The notes beneath the pieces are model-generated. The model worked only from the letters and a program-made list of their open reading frames with translations. It was not told the DNA's origin and made no database searches. This document shows, in pieces, positions 18,025 through 26,954 of a DNA stretch of 64,000 nucleotides. Every line of letters begins with the position of its first letter. Positions within the stretch are counted from its first letter, which is position 1. The stretch lies in assembly GCF_049348705.1 (NCBI RefSeq), contig NZ_CP186485.1:682001-746000 (forward strand), read 5' to 3'. Position numbers and translations under genes: made by a program. The DNA is from Paracoxiella cheracis (GTDB lineage: Bacteria > Pseudomonadota > Gammaproteobacteria > Coxiellales > Coxiellaceae).

Positions 18025-19745
18025 TTGGACTTTGGATAAATTTATAAAAATAATTAAAAATTGCTTGACATAGAAACCGAAAAAAAATTTTACGTTGTAA
18101 ACAACGTTTGTTCGAAAAAATAAAATAAGGAACAAACGATGTTAGCGACAGAAAAACTAAAACAATTCCGTACATTCCTCTACAACATCTTCCCCGCGCG
18201 ACGCGATGCCAATATGAATTTACTCGATGCCCTTTCAAGCCATGGCCATCGCTGCAAAACACCCATAGAATTATGTGAATCGCCATACTTTGAACGTGAA
18301 TACAGTAGTATTACCGATGCGATTAGCGATGGTTTGTCGGTAGCAAATTGTTGGGATAGCATGATGAAAATACAATATGAACATGTTAGTCATAGCGATG
18401 ACCGTGTGATCATTATTGCGGATACGACACCACAGTCGCGTCAAAGTGCACACTGTGTTGAAGATCGCCATGTGGTTTACAGCCCTAATCCAGCACCGGG
18501 TAACAAACCGATTACCATTGGACATGAATATTCAACGGTATCACTATTGCCCAATGATGGTGCAGCTCAAGAAAAGCATTGGTTAGTTCCACTGGATACG
18601 AGGCGCGTTAAAAGCGATGAAAAAGGCAATGTAGTTGGGATGCAGCAAATTAACCGTTGTATTGCAGACTTAGCGCTTACTCATAAATTGGTGGTTAGCG
18701 TGGCTGATTCAAAATATGGTACAGAAGCTTGCCGTAAACTGGTTAGCGAAAATCCCAATTGGGTACATCTTTTCCGTTTTAACAGTACCCGTAATGTTTT
18801 CGCGCCCGCATCAATAGAAGATAATACCTCAGGAAGTATAAAACGCTATGGTGATGCGATGAAACTAAACGACAGCACGACTCACCGTGAATCCGATGAG
18901 ATTGTGCAGCAACCCATTACAACCCGCAGTGGCAAAACTTACCAATTGGAGATTAAAATATGGCGTGACCAATTACTGCGTGGTTCAAAGCAATTTAAAG
19001 GATATGAGCATCCTGTTACTGTTGTGCAATTGGTTGCGGTTGATGCTAACGGTAAATCTTTATATAAAAATCCACTCTGGTTAGGACTCGCTGGTGAACG
19101 ACGTAATGAAATCACAGCATTAGAAGCGTATCACTATTACGATAGACGCTATGACATTGAACACTACTTTCGTTTTGGTAAAGACAAACTGTTATTTGAC
19201 CGATACCAAACACCGGATGTTAAGCACGAAGAAGATTGGTGGCGGATGACAGCATTAGCGTATACGCAACTTTATCTAGCGAGGAATCTTGCCCCGATTT
19301 TACCGAAAAAATGGGAGCGGTATTTGCCGAGCTTCCAAGTGGATAACGAAAAACCATCAATAACTGCGACCCCTTCACAAACGCAACGGGGTTTTTCTAC
19401 GGTGCTTGATACCGTTGGCACGCCTGCTAATCTCTGCAAACCACGCGGTAATCCGCAAGGCAGAACCAAAGGTGATACGCAGGGGAAACGCACGCGACAT
19501 CCTGCTATTTTCAAAAATAGCAACTCAAAAATTAAAACGATTCAGAGGACTGAAGAAAAGACGCAAAACTCAGACCCTGAAAAAATAGAGGATTTGATTG
19601 GGATAGTAAAATCATGGTTGGATAAAATAAATTTTACACCTGAGCAATTCTACGAATTGCTGCAAAAAACAGCTTAAGATTTAGAAACTCACATTTTTTG
19701 ATTATTGTCCTAACTGGCAAGGGATTTTATTTATCCAAAGTCCAA
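18025..19745 (+). mobile_element. IS4-like element, 1721 bp
   Basis: The terminal inverted repeats are 17 bp (TTGGACTTTGGATAAAT and its complement). They are flanked by the 6-bp direct repeat CATGAA at 18019-18024 and 19746-19751. It carries one transposase gene and appears complete and recently inserted, since the interrupted CHRD gene shows no other damage. Confidence 0.85.
18139..19677 (+). CDS. IS4-like DDE transposase
   Basis: A 512-residue protein. Catalytic regions visible are VIIIADTTPQS (first Asp), VVSVADSKYGTEACR (second Asp) and YYDRRYDIEHYFRFGKDKLLFDRYQTP, a YREK-like region with the catalytic Glu. ATG 18139 has AAGGAAC upstream. The C-terminal 120 residues are polar and carry a K/Q-rich tail, perhaps for DNA binding. 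I place it among IS4-type (or IS701-like) transposases by the last motif; the subgroup is uncertain. Confidence 0.78.
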   Translation: MLATEKLKQFRTFLYNIFPARRDANMNLLDALSSHGHRCKTPIELCESPYFEREYSSITDAISDGLSVANCWDSMMKIQYEHVSHSDDRVIIIADTTPQSRQSAHCVEDRHVVYSPNPAPGNKPITIGHEYSTVSLLPNDGAAQEKHWLVPLDTRRVKSDEKGNVVGMQQINRCIADLALTHKLVVSVADSKYGTEACRKLVSENPNWVHLFRFNSTRNVFAPASIEDNTSGSIKRYGDAMKLNDSTTHRESDEIVQQPITTRSGKTYQLEIKIWRDQLLRGSKQFKGYEHPVTVVQLVAVDANGKSLYKNPLWLGLAGERRNEITALEAYHYYDRRYDIEHYFRFGKDKLLFDRYQTPDVKHEEDWWRMTALAYTQLYLARNLAPILPKKWERYLPSFQVDNEKPSITATPSQTQRGFSTVLDTVGTPANLCKPRGNPQGRTKGDTQGKRTRHPAIFKNSNSKIKTIQRTEEKTQNSDPEKIEDLIGIVKSWLDKINFTPEQFYELLQKTA

Positions 19746-19994
19746 CATGAAGGCGTTGGGTTATTCAAGCAAAGCGGTGTCTGCTCTCACCTGTCCCGTA
19801 GGAACAACCGGTATCATGTGGGGCAGCTATAAATTAGCGGGCAATAATCAATTAACCCCGCCGTTGACACTCGCAGCAGAAAAGAAAGCGCTGATGGATG
19901 GAAAACTTTATGTGAACATTCACACATGCTTGAATGAAGCAGGTGAGTTGCGAGGCCAGATTATTCCGGCGACTTCGCAGTCTGATCAGTGAAG

Positions 19995-20438
19995 CTACTC
20001 AGGATTTTTTTTGTGGGCGCACGCGGCTAATACTAAAAAGACAATAATTGCTAAGCTGCCGAGGGCGCCGAGAAATGGAAATGTAATGAAGCCTAGCCAC
20101 TGAAAATGAATGTGACTGCAATCGGGCCCGCTCACGCCGCAAAGGCTAATGGGCGCAAAGCCGACTACCATTTGCTCTAAATATTGATAGAGCGAAAATA
20201 AAAATCCAAGCACAGCGAGAGGCAGGGCGTACTTCACGATGCCGTGATTCTCGCGGAAAGCTGCAATGCCTAAAATGATGACCAGCGGATAGATACAAAT
20301 CCGTTGGTACCAACATAAATCGCAGACGGGCCATTCTTTCACAACGCTAAAGTAAAGCGACACCATCGTGGCGATGAGCGCGATTACCCATGCGAAATAA
20401 AGACCATAATGACGGCTTATTTTACAGTTACAACGCAT
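19995..20438 (-). CDS. DsbB/BdbC-type disulfide formation protein
   Basis: A 147-residue inner-membrane protein with four membrane segments. The first periplasmic loop holds CDLCWYQR, the quinone-linked C-x-x-C, and the second loop holds a cysteine pair in SLCGVSGPDCSH. Such proteins reoxidise a DsbA partner and pass electrons to quinone. It follows the DsbA-like gene with a one-base overlap, so the pair is almost certainly co-translated. The short length and position of the second pair point to the BdbC-like branch rather than E. coli DsbB. Confidence 0.88.
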   Translation of the reverse strand: MRCNCKISRHYGLYFAWVIALIATMVSLYFSVVKEWPVCDLCWYQRICIYPLVIILGIAAFRENHGIVKYALPLAVLGFLFSLYQYLEQMVVGFAPISLCGVSGPDCSHIHFQWLGFITFPFLGALGSLAIIVFLVLAACAHKKNPE

Positions 20439-21091
20439 TATTTTTGTTTCGCGGCGGCGATTAATTGGTCGACGCGTTTCATTGTTAATGGATCAACAAT
20501 CATGCCATTGACATAAAGTGTTGGTGTGGCTAATTGGTTATTCATAATTTTCATGCCCAATTTAAAATTCGTATCGATGCTTGTTGAGTGCTCGCTTGCA
20601 AAAATGCAATTACTCAATGTGCTTAAATTGGCTTGTGGTACGGCGGCTTTTGCAAATTTTAATAAGGTGGGGATCGTTGCCCAATCATTTTGTTCTGGCG
20701 GTTGGTGCTGATAAAGGTATTTTACAAAAGGATAATAGAAAGATTTGTTTTGATGGTATAAACACAGTGCGGCATTGGCAGCCGGAATCGAGCCTGGAAT
20801 AAATGCAACGACGATCATCGTATATTTTGCGATGCCGGTATAGATATATTTTTTCTTAATTTTGGGAAATAGTGCGTTGTTGTATCGCATACAATTGCTG
20901 CATTTTAAATCTTCGAACGCGACGATCTGCACGGGAGCATTTTCATTGCCTAAGGTTGGTTGTCCATTCGTTGGAATGTTAACTGCTTGGGGCAATTTTA
21001 TTCGAGGTGACAATGCCACGGCCAACACGGACACAGCAACTGCAACGATTGCCGTGATGATTACTAAAGGTTTTATAAGAGATTTAGCCAT
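20438..21091 (-). CDS. DsbA-like thiol:disulfide oxidoreductase
   Basis: A 217-residue protein with an N-terminal anchor or signal (IKPLVIITAIVAVAVSVLAVAL). Its thioredoxin-fold domain begins APVQIVAFEDLKCSNCMRYNN; the active site is C-S-N-C. The cis-proline region LATPTLYVNGMIVD is present near the C-terminus. It should oxidise cysteines of exported proteins. It lies between the metallo-hydrolase (8-base overlap) and the DsbB partner (1-base overlap), so the three form an operon read on the minus strand. Confidence 0.88.
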   Translation of the reverse strand: MAKSLIKPLVIITAIVAVAVSVLAVALSPRIKLPQAVNIPTNGQPTLGNENAPVQIVAFEDLKCSNCMRYNNALFPKIKKKYIYTGIAKYTMIVVAFIPGSIPAANAALCLYHQNKSFYYPFVKYLYQHQPPEQNDWATIPTLLKFAKAAVPQANLSTLSNCIFASEHSTSIDTNFKLGMKIMNNQLATPTLYVNGMIVDPLTMKRVDQLIAAAKQK

Positions 21092-21803
21092 GTTCGTTAT
21101 CCTTGTTATTCGCGCTGGGTATAGATAAACCGCATTTTATATTGGCAGGTACTGCAACGTCCATCATGGTTGGTTTTTCCAAGTTTAATTGGTTCGTGAT
21201 GGTAGCATATTCTTCTGCCGAGCTCACCTGAAGTCGTGGATTAAATCGTTTTTCTTCGCCGATGGTGCTGACTGTCATGCCATTATAATCGTGAGCAGGG
21301 TAAACTAGCGTTTCTTCCGGTAGTTTTAGTAATTTGTTAAATAAACTGTCGTACTGTTTGTATGCATCGCCTTGTTGAAAATCGGTTCGCCCCGTCGCGC
21401 GAATGAGCAGTGTGTCGCCGGTAAAAACACGATCGTTCATCAAAAAAGAAAAAGAGTCGTTTGTATGGCCGGGTGTGTAGAGCGCTTTTAGTGAAATGCC
21501 ATCCAGATTAAGCGTTTCGGCTTCTTTCAATCTTAGTGAGATGCATTCTGCGGGTGCTTGTTCGCCCATCGCAATGTCACAACTATATTGCTGACGCAAT
21601 AAACCCGATGCCGTAATGTGGTCGGCGTGAGTATGTGTATCGATGACGAAGAGGAGCTTCACTTCCAGCTCGTCGAGCAATTGTTGGTATAAATTCATCC
21701 GATCCCGTACGGGGTCGATGAGCAGGGCTTCTCGCCCTCGGCCAGATCCAATTAAGTAGGTGTAGGTGCATGACTTAGGGTCAAATAGCTGACGAAATAA
21801 CAC
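21084..21803 (-). CDS. Persulfide dioxygenase-like metallo-hydrolase
   Basis: A metallo-beta-lactamase fold protein resembling ETHE1/persulfide dioxygenases, which oxidise glutathione persulfide to sulfite. Visible are FRQLFDPKSCTYTYLIG, the metal motif THTHADH (HxHxDH), YTPGHTNDS, FTGDTLL, GRTDFQQGD and PAHDY. I prefer a GTG start at 21803 (VLFRQLFD) because AGAGGA lies upstream and family members start here; the frame extends to an ATG at 21914 with a hydrophobic run that would add a membrane anchor. Being upstream of dsbA/dsbB suggests a thiol or sulfur-redox unit. A C-terminal extension follows the core. Confidence 0.85.
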   Translation of the reverse strand: MLFRQLFDPKSCTYTYLIGSGRGREALLIDPVRDRMNLYQQLLDELEVKLLFVIDTHTHADHITASGLLRQQYSCDIAMGEQAPAECISLRLKEAETLNLDGISLKALYTPGHTNDSFSFLMNDRVFTGDTLLIRATGRTDFQQGDAYKQYDSLFNKLLKLPEETLVYPAHDYNGMTVSTIGEEKRFNPRLQVSSAEEYATITNQLNLEKPTMMDVAVPANIKCGLSIPSANNKDNEHG

Positions 21804-21948
21804 CGGGACATCCTCTTGTCTGTAAAGACCCTCATGATAGAAAATTAATGGCAAAAAACAAAGGGGTAGCGGCATTAAATAATAACTGCATGATTTAATG
21901 ATGGATTTATACATCCGTTTTCTGGGCGAGAGGTGGGTAGAGAGCGAT

Positions 21949-22800
21949 GGTGGTGCCTCATTTTTGTTGATGGCATCTAAATAACCCTCCCAAACTCGTG
22001 CCTATTGATAAATAATCCGATGACAATGTCGTGCAATTTATCCAGTTTAGAAAAGCAAATCGTCTTTCTCGCTAATCGCTTTATTCGTGTGCGCAACGTG
22101 AGATGCTTTCGTTCAATCGCTTGGGTATTTTGCTTTCCCACCAAATGTTTTGATTGAGGCAGGTGTCTTTCATAAGCACCCCAATCATCTGTATAGTAAA
22201 AGTTGATATCAAATGAGCTCAGTTTTTCTTTCAGTGCTTTAAATGCTGAATCTTTTCTTGGACCAAAATGATAAGCTAACACCTCATGTGTATGGTGATC
22301 AATCGCATGCCAAAGCCAACGTTGATTCTGTTTATTTCGAACAAAACTCCACATTTCATCCAGCTCCGCTTCTTCAACTTGTACAACATTAACAGTAACA
22401 GACGCACCAAGTGATTCTTTTTCCTTTAAAAGTCGTGTATTGACGCTCTCCAAACCTTCACCCTTTTTTTTAATTCACCAATAACAGTGTTAATGCTAAT
22501 ACGTAAAATGCGTGCAGTATCTCTGACGCCACTACCATTCATTGCCATATCAACTATTTTATCTTTAACACCAGGGGCACGAGCATTATGTGTGTAATCT
22601 AGAAGAAATGTATTTTTCTCACAAGCATTATTTTTACATTGAAACCTTTGCTTTCCTGTACTGCTGACGCCAAATTTTACAACCTCATGTAAACAGCAGC
22701 AGGGGCAAGCAACATTGATTCTTGCCATTCATGCAATCCTTATCCTAATGATTTTCTGAAATAGCAAAATATATCACATCAACAAAAATGAGGCACTACC
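21949..22800 (-). mobile_element. IS1-family element, copy 3
   Basis: An 852-bp copy flanked by the 9-bp direct repeat GAGAGCGAT (21940-21948 and 22801-22809). It separates the metallo-hydrolase promoter side from the fimV-like gene. The scar is clean, so this insertion is simple. Confidence 0.92.
21977..22728 (-). CDS. IS1-family transposase, frameshift type, copy 3
   Basis: InsA-like frame at 22426-22728 (CPCCCLHEVVKFG..MAMNGSGVRDTARILRIS) and InsB-like frame at 21977-22453 (DEMWSFV..YYTDDWGAYE..AIERKHL). They overlap by 28 bases at an A8GGG slippery run, as in copy 1. A -1 slip would give the full transposase. Differs from copy 1 by only a few substitutions. Confidence 0.85.
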
Positions 22801-22887
22801 GAGAGCGATTAACTGACTGACTCATAAGATGAAATCTGATATATTGTCTAGCGTTCAAGCATAATATATTAATGAGGGGGAAAAGGG

Positions 22888-23805
22888 TTGAACAAATGCA
22901 TCCGTTATCTAGTGGTTGGGCTCATGTTGTTGCCGTTGTCAGCGCTGGCTGCTAACGATGTTACGCGTCAAGCAACACCGGTTCAAAATTATCAATCCGC
23001 AGACGATACCAATACAACAAACAATAATCCAAATCAAAAATGGATTGACTCGACACAGTCTTCATCGAACTCAGCCGCAGCCAAGAAAGTTGCGTCAAAC
23101 CCATCTGCTGACACAACGAAATCAGGTAGCACTATTCCCGAAAAGGCCGAAAAATCCATAGCGCAAATGGATAGCGTGCCCGATCATCAAGGCGTGCAAA
23201 TGTTGCAGGCAGAGCTCACGCAGATTAATCAAAATAATTTGTCATTTCAGCAAAAAATGGATGAACGTGTACTGGAGTTGAGTAATAAAAATCAACAGCT
23301 AGAACAACGGTTACAAGAACTCACACAAGCCATGACGTTGTTAAATCAAGAAATTATTTCGCTGAAAAAAACAACGGATTCATTAAAATATTTAAAAAAT
23401 GCTCAGCCCATTCGTCACACTGCAGCCTCAACATTCGTTGAGTGGGCGCAAATAATCAATAATCATTTGGGCTCTACGGGGCTTAAAGCGATTATAAGTG
23501 GAGTTGTTATTTTGATTATATTATTACTGTGGGCAATTTGGCCGCGTAATAATAAAAAGAAAAAACAAAAAACTGCAAATCGAAATTCAAAATCAGGCGA
23601 TCATCTTGACGGCACAGAAGCTGAATATGATTATATGGGTAGCGAGGAAGGTGTTCCCGCCAAATTGGATTTAGCGCGGACTTATATTGCCATGGAAGAT
23701 TATGACACAGCACGAAAAGTGTTGGCCGAAGTTAATAAGCATGGTGATCAGTCGCATAAAGAACAAGCGCAAGCGATGCTTGATGAGATTCCAGCAGAGT
23801 CATAA
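22888..23805 (+). CDS. fimV: FimV/TspA-like membrane protein
   Basis: A 305-residue protein: signal sequence (IRYLVVGLMLLPLSALAA), a polar low-complexity region, a coiled coil at about residues 105-170 (VLELSNKNQQLEQRLQELTQAM), one membrane helix (IISGVVILIILLLWAIW), and a cytoplasmic C-terminal FimV motif (AKLDLARTYIAMEDYDTARKVLAEV..). It is much shorter than Pseudomonas FimV and lacks an obvious LysM domain. The family organises poles and type IV pili or type II secretion. TTG 22888 is the likely start, with AGGGGGAAAAGGG ahead. Its stop overlaps the truA start, a fimV-truA order common in gammaproteobacteria. Confidence 0.75.
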   Translation: MNKCIRYLVVGLMLLPLSALAANDVTRQATPVQNYQSADDTNTTNNNPNQKWIDSTQSSSNSAAAKKVASNPSADTTKSGSTIPEKAEKSIAQMDSVPDHQGVQMLQAELTQINQNNLSFQQKMDERVLELSNKNQQLEQRLQELTQAMTLLNQEIISLKKTTDSLKYLKNAQPIRHTAASTFVEWAQIINNHLGSTGLKAIISGVVILIILLLWAIWPRNNKKKKQKTANRNSKSGDHLDGTEAEYDYMGSEEGVPAKLDLARTYIAMEDYDTARKVLAEVNKHGDQSHKEQAQAMLDEIPAES

Positions 23806-24593
23806 TGATGCAACGCATTGCAGTAGGGTTGCGCTACGACGGAACGGGATATCATGGTTGGCAAGTCCAAGAAGGGCTCAGCACTGTTCAGGGCACGGTT
23901 GAAAGAGCGTTATCAGCGGTAGCTGATCATCCCGTGAGTGTGACCTGCGCAGGGCGTACCGATGCCGGCGTTCACGCAACGGCACAAACTATTCATTTCG
24001 ATACTCGGGCTCACCGCAGTGATTATTCCTGGGTCTTTGGTGCTAATAGCAATCTTCCGAATAATATTAGTGTGCTGTGGGCAAAGCCGGTCAGTGATGA
24101 TTTTCATGCACGTTATTCGGCGAGGGCGAGACGCTATCGCTATGTTCTCTACAATCATGAAATCCGGCCCGGTATTTTGCGTCATTCCGTCGGATGGTAT
24201 TATCGACCTCTGGATGAAAAATTGATGCTTGAGGGGGCCAAACATCTGCTTGGTGAGCATGATTTTAATTCCTTTCGCGGCTCAGATTGCCAGGCAAAGA
24301 GTCCGATTCGTACGATCCATCAAATTGAGATCTTTCGAATTCGCCGAATGGTTGTCGTGGAGGTTCAGGCCAATGCATTTTTATTACATATGGTTCGCAA
24401 TATTGTGGGCGTTCTCATGGCGATTGGTTGCGGCGAACGGCCACCGTTGTGGGCTAAAGAGGTTTTGGAGGCTAGGGATCGCACTAAAGGCGGGATGACA
24501 ATATCACCCAATGGCCTGTATCTTGTGGAGGTTAATTATCCACCGGAATTCGCATTGCCGCGTATGCCGTTGGGTCCCTTTTTTTTGCCATGA
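23805..24593 (+). CDS. truA: tRNA pseudouridine38-40 synthase
   Basis: TruA isomerises uridines 38-40 in the tRNA anticodon arm. The 262-residue protein shows RIAVGLRYDGTGYHGWQ, the catalytic aspartate in CAGRTDAGVHATAQ, YSARARRYRYVLYN, LLGEHDFNSFRGSDCQAKSP and LHMVRNIVGVLMAIG. The length is standard. ATG 23805 overlaps the fimV stop (TAATG), with another ATG three bases later. It is followed after about 80 bases by accD. Confidence 0.97.
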   Translation: MMQRIAVGLRYDGTGYHGWQVQEGLSTVQGTVERALSAVADHPVSVTCAGRTDAGVHATAQTIHFDTRAHRSDYSWVFGANSNLPNNISVLWAKPVSDDFHARYSARARRYRYVLYNHEIRPGILRHSVGWYYRPLDEKLMLEGAKHLLGEHDFNSFRGSDCQAKSPIRTIHQIEIFRIRRMVVVEVQANAFLLHMVRNIVGVLMAIGCGERPPLWAKEVLEARDRTKGGMTISPNGLYLVEVNYPPEFALPRMPLGPFFLP

Positions 24594-24671
24594 AGCCGTG
24601 CAGTCCTTTTCGCACAAAGCGTAAAACTTCTGCTATTATTAAATACACGTTTTCATCTCTAGGGAATCACT

Positions 24672-25547
24672 ATGAGCTGGTTTAAAAAATTATTACCGAA
24701 AGTTTCTGCTGATAAAAAAAAGAAAGGAGTTCCCGAAGGCATATGGAGTAAATGCCCCGAGTGTACGGCGGTCTTATATCGCGCTGAATTGGAGCGCAAT
24801 TTAGACGTGTGCCCGAAATGTAATCACCATTTGCGTCTTAGTGCACGCAAACGCGTCGATCAATTTTTAGATGAAGACGGTCGTGAAGAATTGGCGAAAA
24901 CCATTGTGCCCGTGGATCGTTTGAAATTCCGTGATACCAAAAAATATAAAGATCGTTTGCATGCTGCCCAGAAAAGTTCGGGTGAAAAAGAAGCGTTGCT
25001 TGCTTTTAAAGGTTCTGTATTTGGAATGCCGGTCGTCGCGATTGCATTTGATTTTTCATTTATCGGTGGTTCGATGGGCGCTGCTGTTGGTGAACGATTT
25101 GCAATAGGTGCACAAGCAGCGCTCAATGAAAAAATTCCGTTAGTTTGTTTTGCAACGAGTGGTGGTGCGCGTATGCAAGAGGGGTTATTTTCATTGTTTC
25201 AAATGGCAAAAACGAGTTCGGTGTTAGCGCGTTTGGGTCAACAAAAAATCCCTTATATTTCGGTGTTAACCGACCCTACGATGGGTGGGGTGTCGGCGAG
25301 TTTGGCAACGTTGGGTGATATTATTATTGCAGAGCCTAAGGCTTTGATTGGTTTTTCGGGCCCACGTGTCATTGAACAAACGATTCGGCAAACGCTGCCG
25401 GAAGGTTTTCAACGCAGTGAGTTTTTGTTGGAACACGGCGCGATCGATATGGTGGTCGATCGTCGTGATTTGAAAAAAACGGTTGCATCTTTGCTTTCGA
25501 AATTAACGCATCAGTCATTTAAAGTTCCAAATACTGTGGAAAGTTGA
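24672..25547 (+). CDS. accD: Acetyl-CoA carboxylase carboxyltransferase beta
   Basis: The beta subunit of the carboxyltransferase that makes malonyl-CoA for fatty acid synthesis. The N-terminal zinc ribbon (CPECTAVLY..CPKCNHH) supplies four cysteines. The crotonase-type core includes FIGGSMGAAVGERFAIG, TSGGARMQEG and LIGFSGPRVIEQTIRQTLPEGFQRSEFLLEHGAID. At 291 residues it is typical. AGGGAATC lies before the ATG. Position between truA and folC matches many gammaproteobacteria. Confidence 0.97.
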   Translation: MSWFKKLLPKVSADKKKKGVPEGIWSKCPECTAVLYRAELERNLDVCPKCNHHLRLSARKRVDQFLDEDGREELAKTIVPVDRLKFRDTKKYKDRLHAAQKSSGEKEALLAFKGSVFGMPVVAIAFDFSFIGGSMGAAVGERFAIGAQAALNEKIPLVCFATSGGARMQEGLFSLFQMAKTSSVLARLGQQKIPYISVLTDPTMGGVSASLATLGDIIIAEPKALIGFSGPRVIEQTIRQTLPEGFQRSEFLLEHGAIDMVVDRRDLKKTVASLLSKLTHQSFKVPNTVES

Positions 25548-25647
25548 TAGAAATTTTAAAAAGAATTTCAATCGCAGGTTGATACGGAGCGAGTGTTTTT
25601 TTGCATGAAATTTTTTCCTGAAACCTGAAAGAGCTATACTGCCCAAC

Positions 25648-26943
25648 ATGACATCACAAACGCTTACAGAATGGCTTGATTACATCTATACGCTACATCC
25701 GCGTGAAATCGACCTGGGGCTAGAGCGCATTGATGCGCTTGCAAAATCGCTCTCATTAACGCACTTTACCTGTCCGATTGTTACCGTCGCGGGAACAAAC
25801 GGGAAGGGTTCGATTATAAAATTTCTGGAAAGCATTTATTTAGCCTCGGGTTATCGCGTTGCCGCATACACCTCGCCGCATTTATTAAAATTCAATGAAC
25901 GCTTGCGAATCAATGGTGAAGAAGCATCGGACGGTGATTTTCTAGGTGCATTTGAATTCATCGAAAAATCGCGAGGCGAGCAAGAATTAAGTTTTTTTGA
26001 ATTTACGACGTTGGCGGTTTTACACATCTGCCAGCAAAAAAAACTGGATGTTTTATTGCTAGAGGTAGGCCTGGGCGGTCGTTTAGATGCGGTGAACATT
26101 GTTGATCCCACGATTGCTGTCATTAGCAACATTGACATCGACCATGTCGATTGGCTAGGCCCCGATCGTGAATCGATCGGCAAAGAAAAAGCCGGCATTA
26201 TTCGTGCGGGAATTCCTGTGATTTGTGGTGATGATGATCCACCAAAGAGTTTAATCCACGCTGCAAAAAACAATCCGTTTTTTTGTTTTAAAAAAGATTA
26301 CCGTGTTGACGTTCAATCTGGAAAATGGAATTGGGTTGGTCCTACAATAACGTATCTCCATTTACCCATGCCGCAATTAAAACTAGCTAATGCTGCCACA
26401 AGTTTAATGGTCGTTGAACAACTGCAATCACGACTACCCGTGACGCAATTTGGGATCCTTGCGGGAATAAAAAAAGCGTCGTTGTCAGGCCGTTTTGAAA
26501 TAATTCAAAAAGCGCTTGGGGTGTTGCCGAGTCGGGGGGGCTTGAGCGTGAGTTCAAGGACAATCATTTATGATGTAGCCCACAACCCACAATCTATGGC
26601 TTACCTCGCTGAGCAACTGCGCCGCCTGCCTACTCAAGGTCGCACACTGGCAGTCGTTGGTATGCTCACGGACAAAGACATTGGGCGCTCGGTGGCTAAA
26701 CTCATACCACTCGTCGACCAATGGTATGCTGGGGGGTTAGAGGTCAAAAGAGGGGCGAAGGCCGAACAAATCACCTCAGAATTAACCACACAAGGCGTAA
26801 AAAACTGTTATAATTTCGCGTCGGTGATAGAGGCGCTTGAGCGGGCTATCAGCGAATGTTGGGAGCAGGACAGGCTGCTCATTTTTGGCTCATTTTATAC
26901 CGTGGCTAGTGTGAAACAATATTTCAAAGCTGAGTTAGAGTAG
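25648..26943 (+). CDS. folC: Dihydrofolate/folylpolyglutamate synthase
   Basis: FolC adds glutamate to dihydropteroate and to tetrahydrofolates. The 431-residue Mur-ligase-type protein shows the P-loop VTVAGTNGKGSI, YTSPHLLKFNERLRING, EVGLGGRLDAVNIV, and ISNIDIDHVDWLG..IGKEKAGIIR, then DVAHNPQSM in the C-terminal domain. It follows accD by 100 bases and is 11 bases ahead of the SPOR gene. Normal length, no damage seen. It complements pabB at the left edge of the window in the folate pathway. Confidence 0.96.
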   Translation: MTSQTLTEWLDYIYTLHPREIDLGLERIDALAKSLSLTHFTCPIVTVAGTNGKGSIIKFLESIYLASGYRVAAYTSPHLLKFNERLRINGEEASDGDFLGAFEFIEKSRGEQELSFFEFTTLAVLHICQQKKLDVLLLEVGLGGRLDAVNIVDPTIAVISNIDIDHVDWLGPDRESIGKEKAGIIRAGIPVICGDDDPPKSLIHAAKNNPFFCFKKDYRVDVQSGKWNWVGPTITYLHLPMPQLKLANAATSLMVVEQLQSRLPVTQFGILAGIKKASLSGRFEIIQKALGVLPSRGGLSVSSRTIIYDVAHNPQSMAYLAEQLRRLPTQGRTLAVVGMLTDKDIGRSVAKLIPLVDQWYAGGLEVKRGAKAEQITSELTTQGVKNCYNFASVIEALERAISECWEQDRLLIFGSFYTVASVKQYFKAELE

Positions 26944-26954
26944 GGAGGGGGTCT

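Larger units (their letters stand above)
17627..19992 (+). pseudogene. Secreted CHRD-domain protein, split by IS
   Basis: The 5' part (17627-18024) has a signal peptide (KHFMTLSGACVALTFTVAGVAGG) and the CHRD-like sequence ATGFGTFWYNPDTSTLLFAFTYTGISG..MMHFHLGDKGVGGPIV. The 3' part (from 19746) completes it (LMDGKLYVNIHTCLNEAGELRGQIIP), the hallmark end of bacterial CHRD domains. Removing the IS and one copy of CATGAA restores GYPPPSMKALGYSS in frame. Bacterial CHRD proteins are exported; their function is poorly known. The start at 17627 has AAGGAGG just ahead. Confidence 0.87.
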
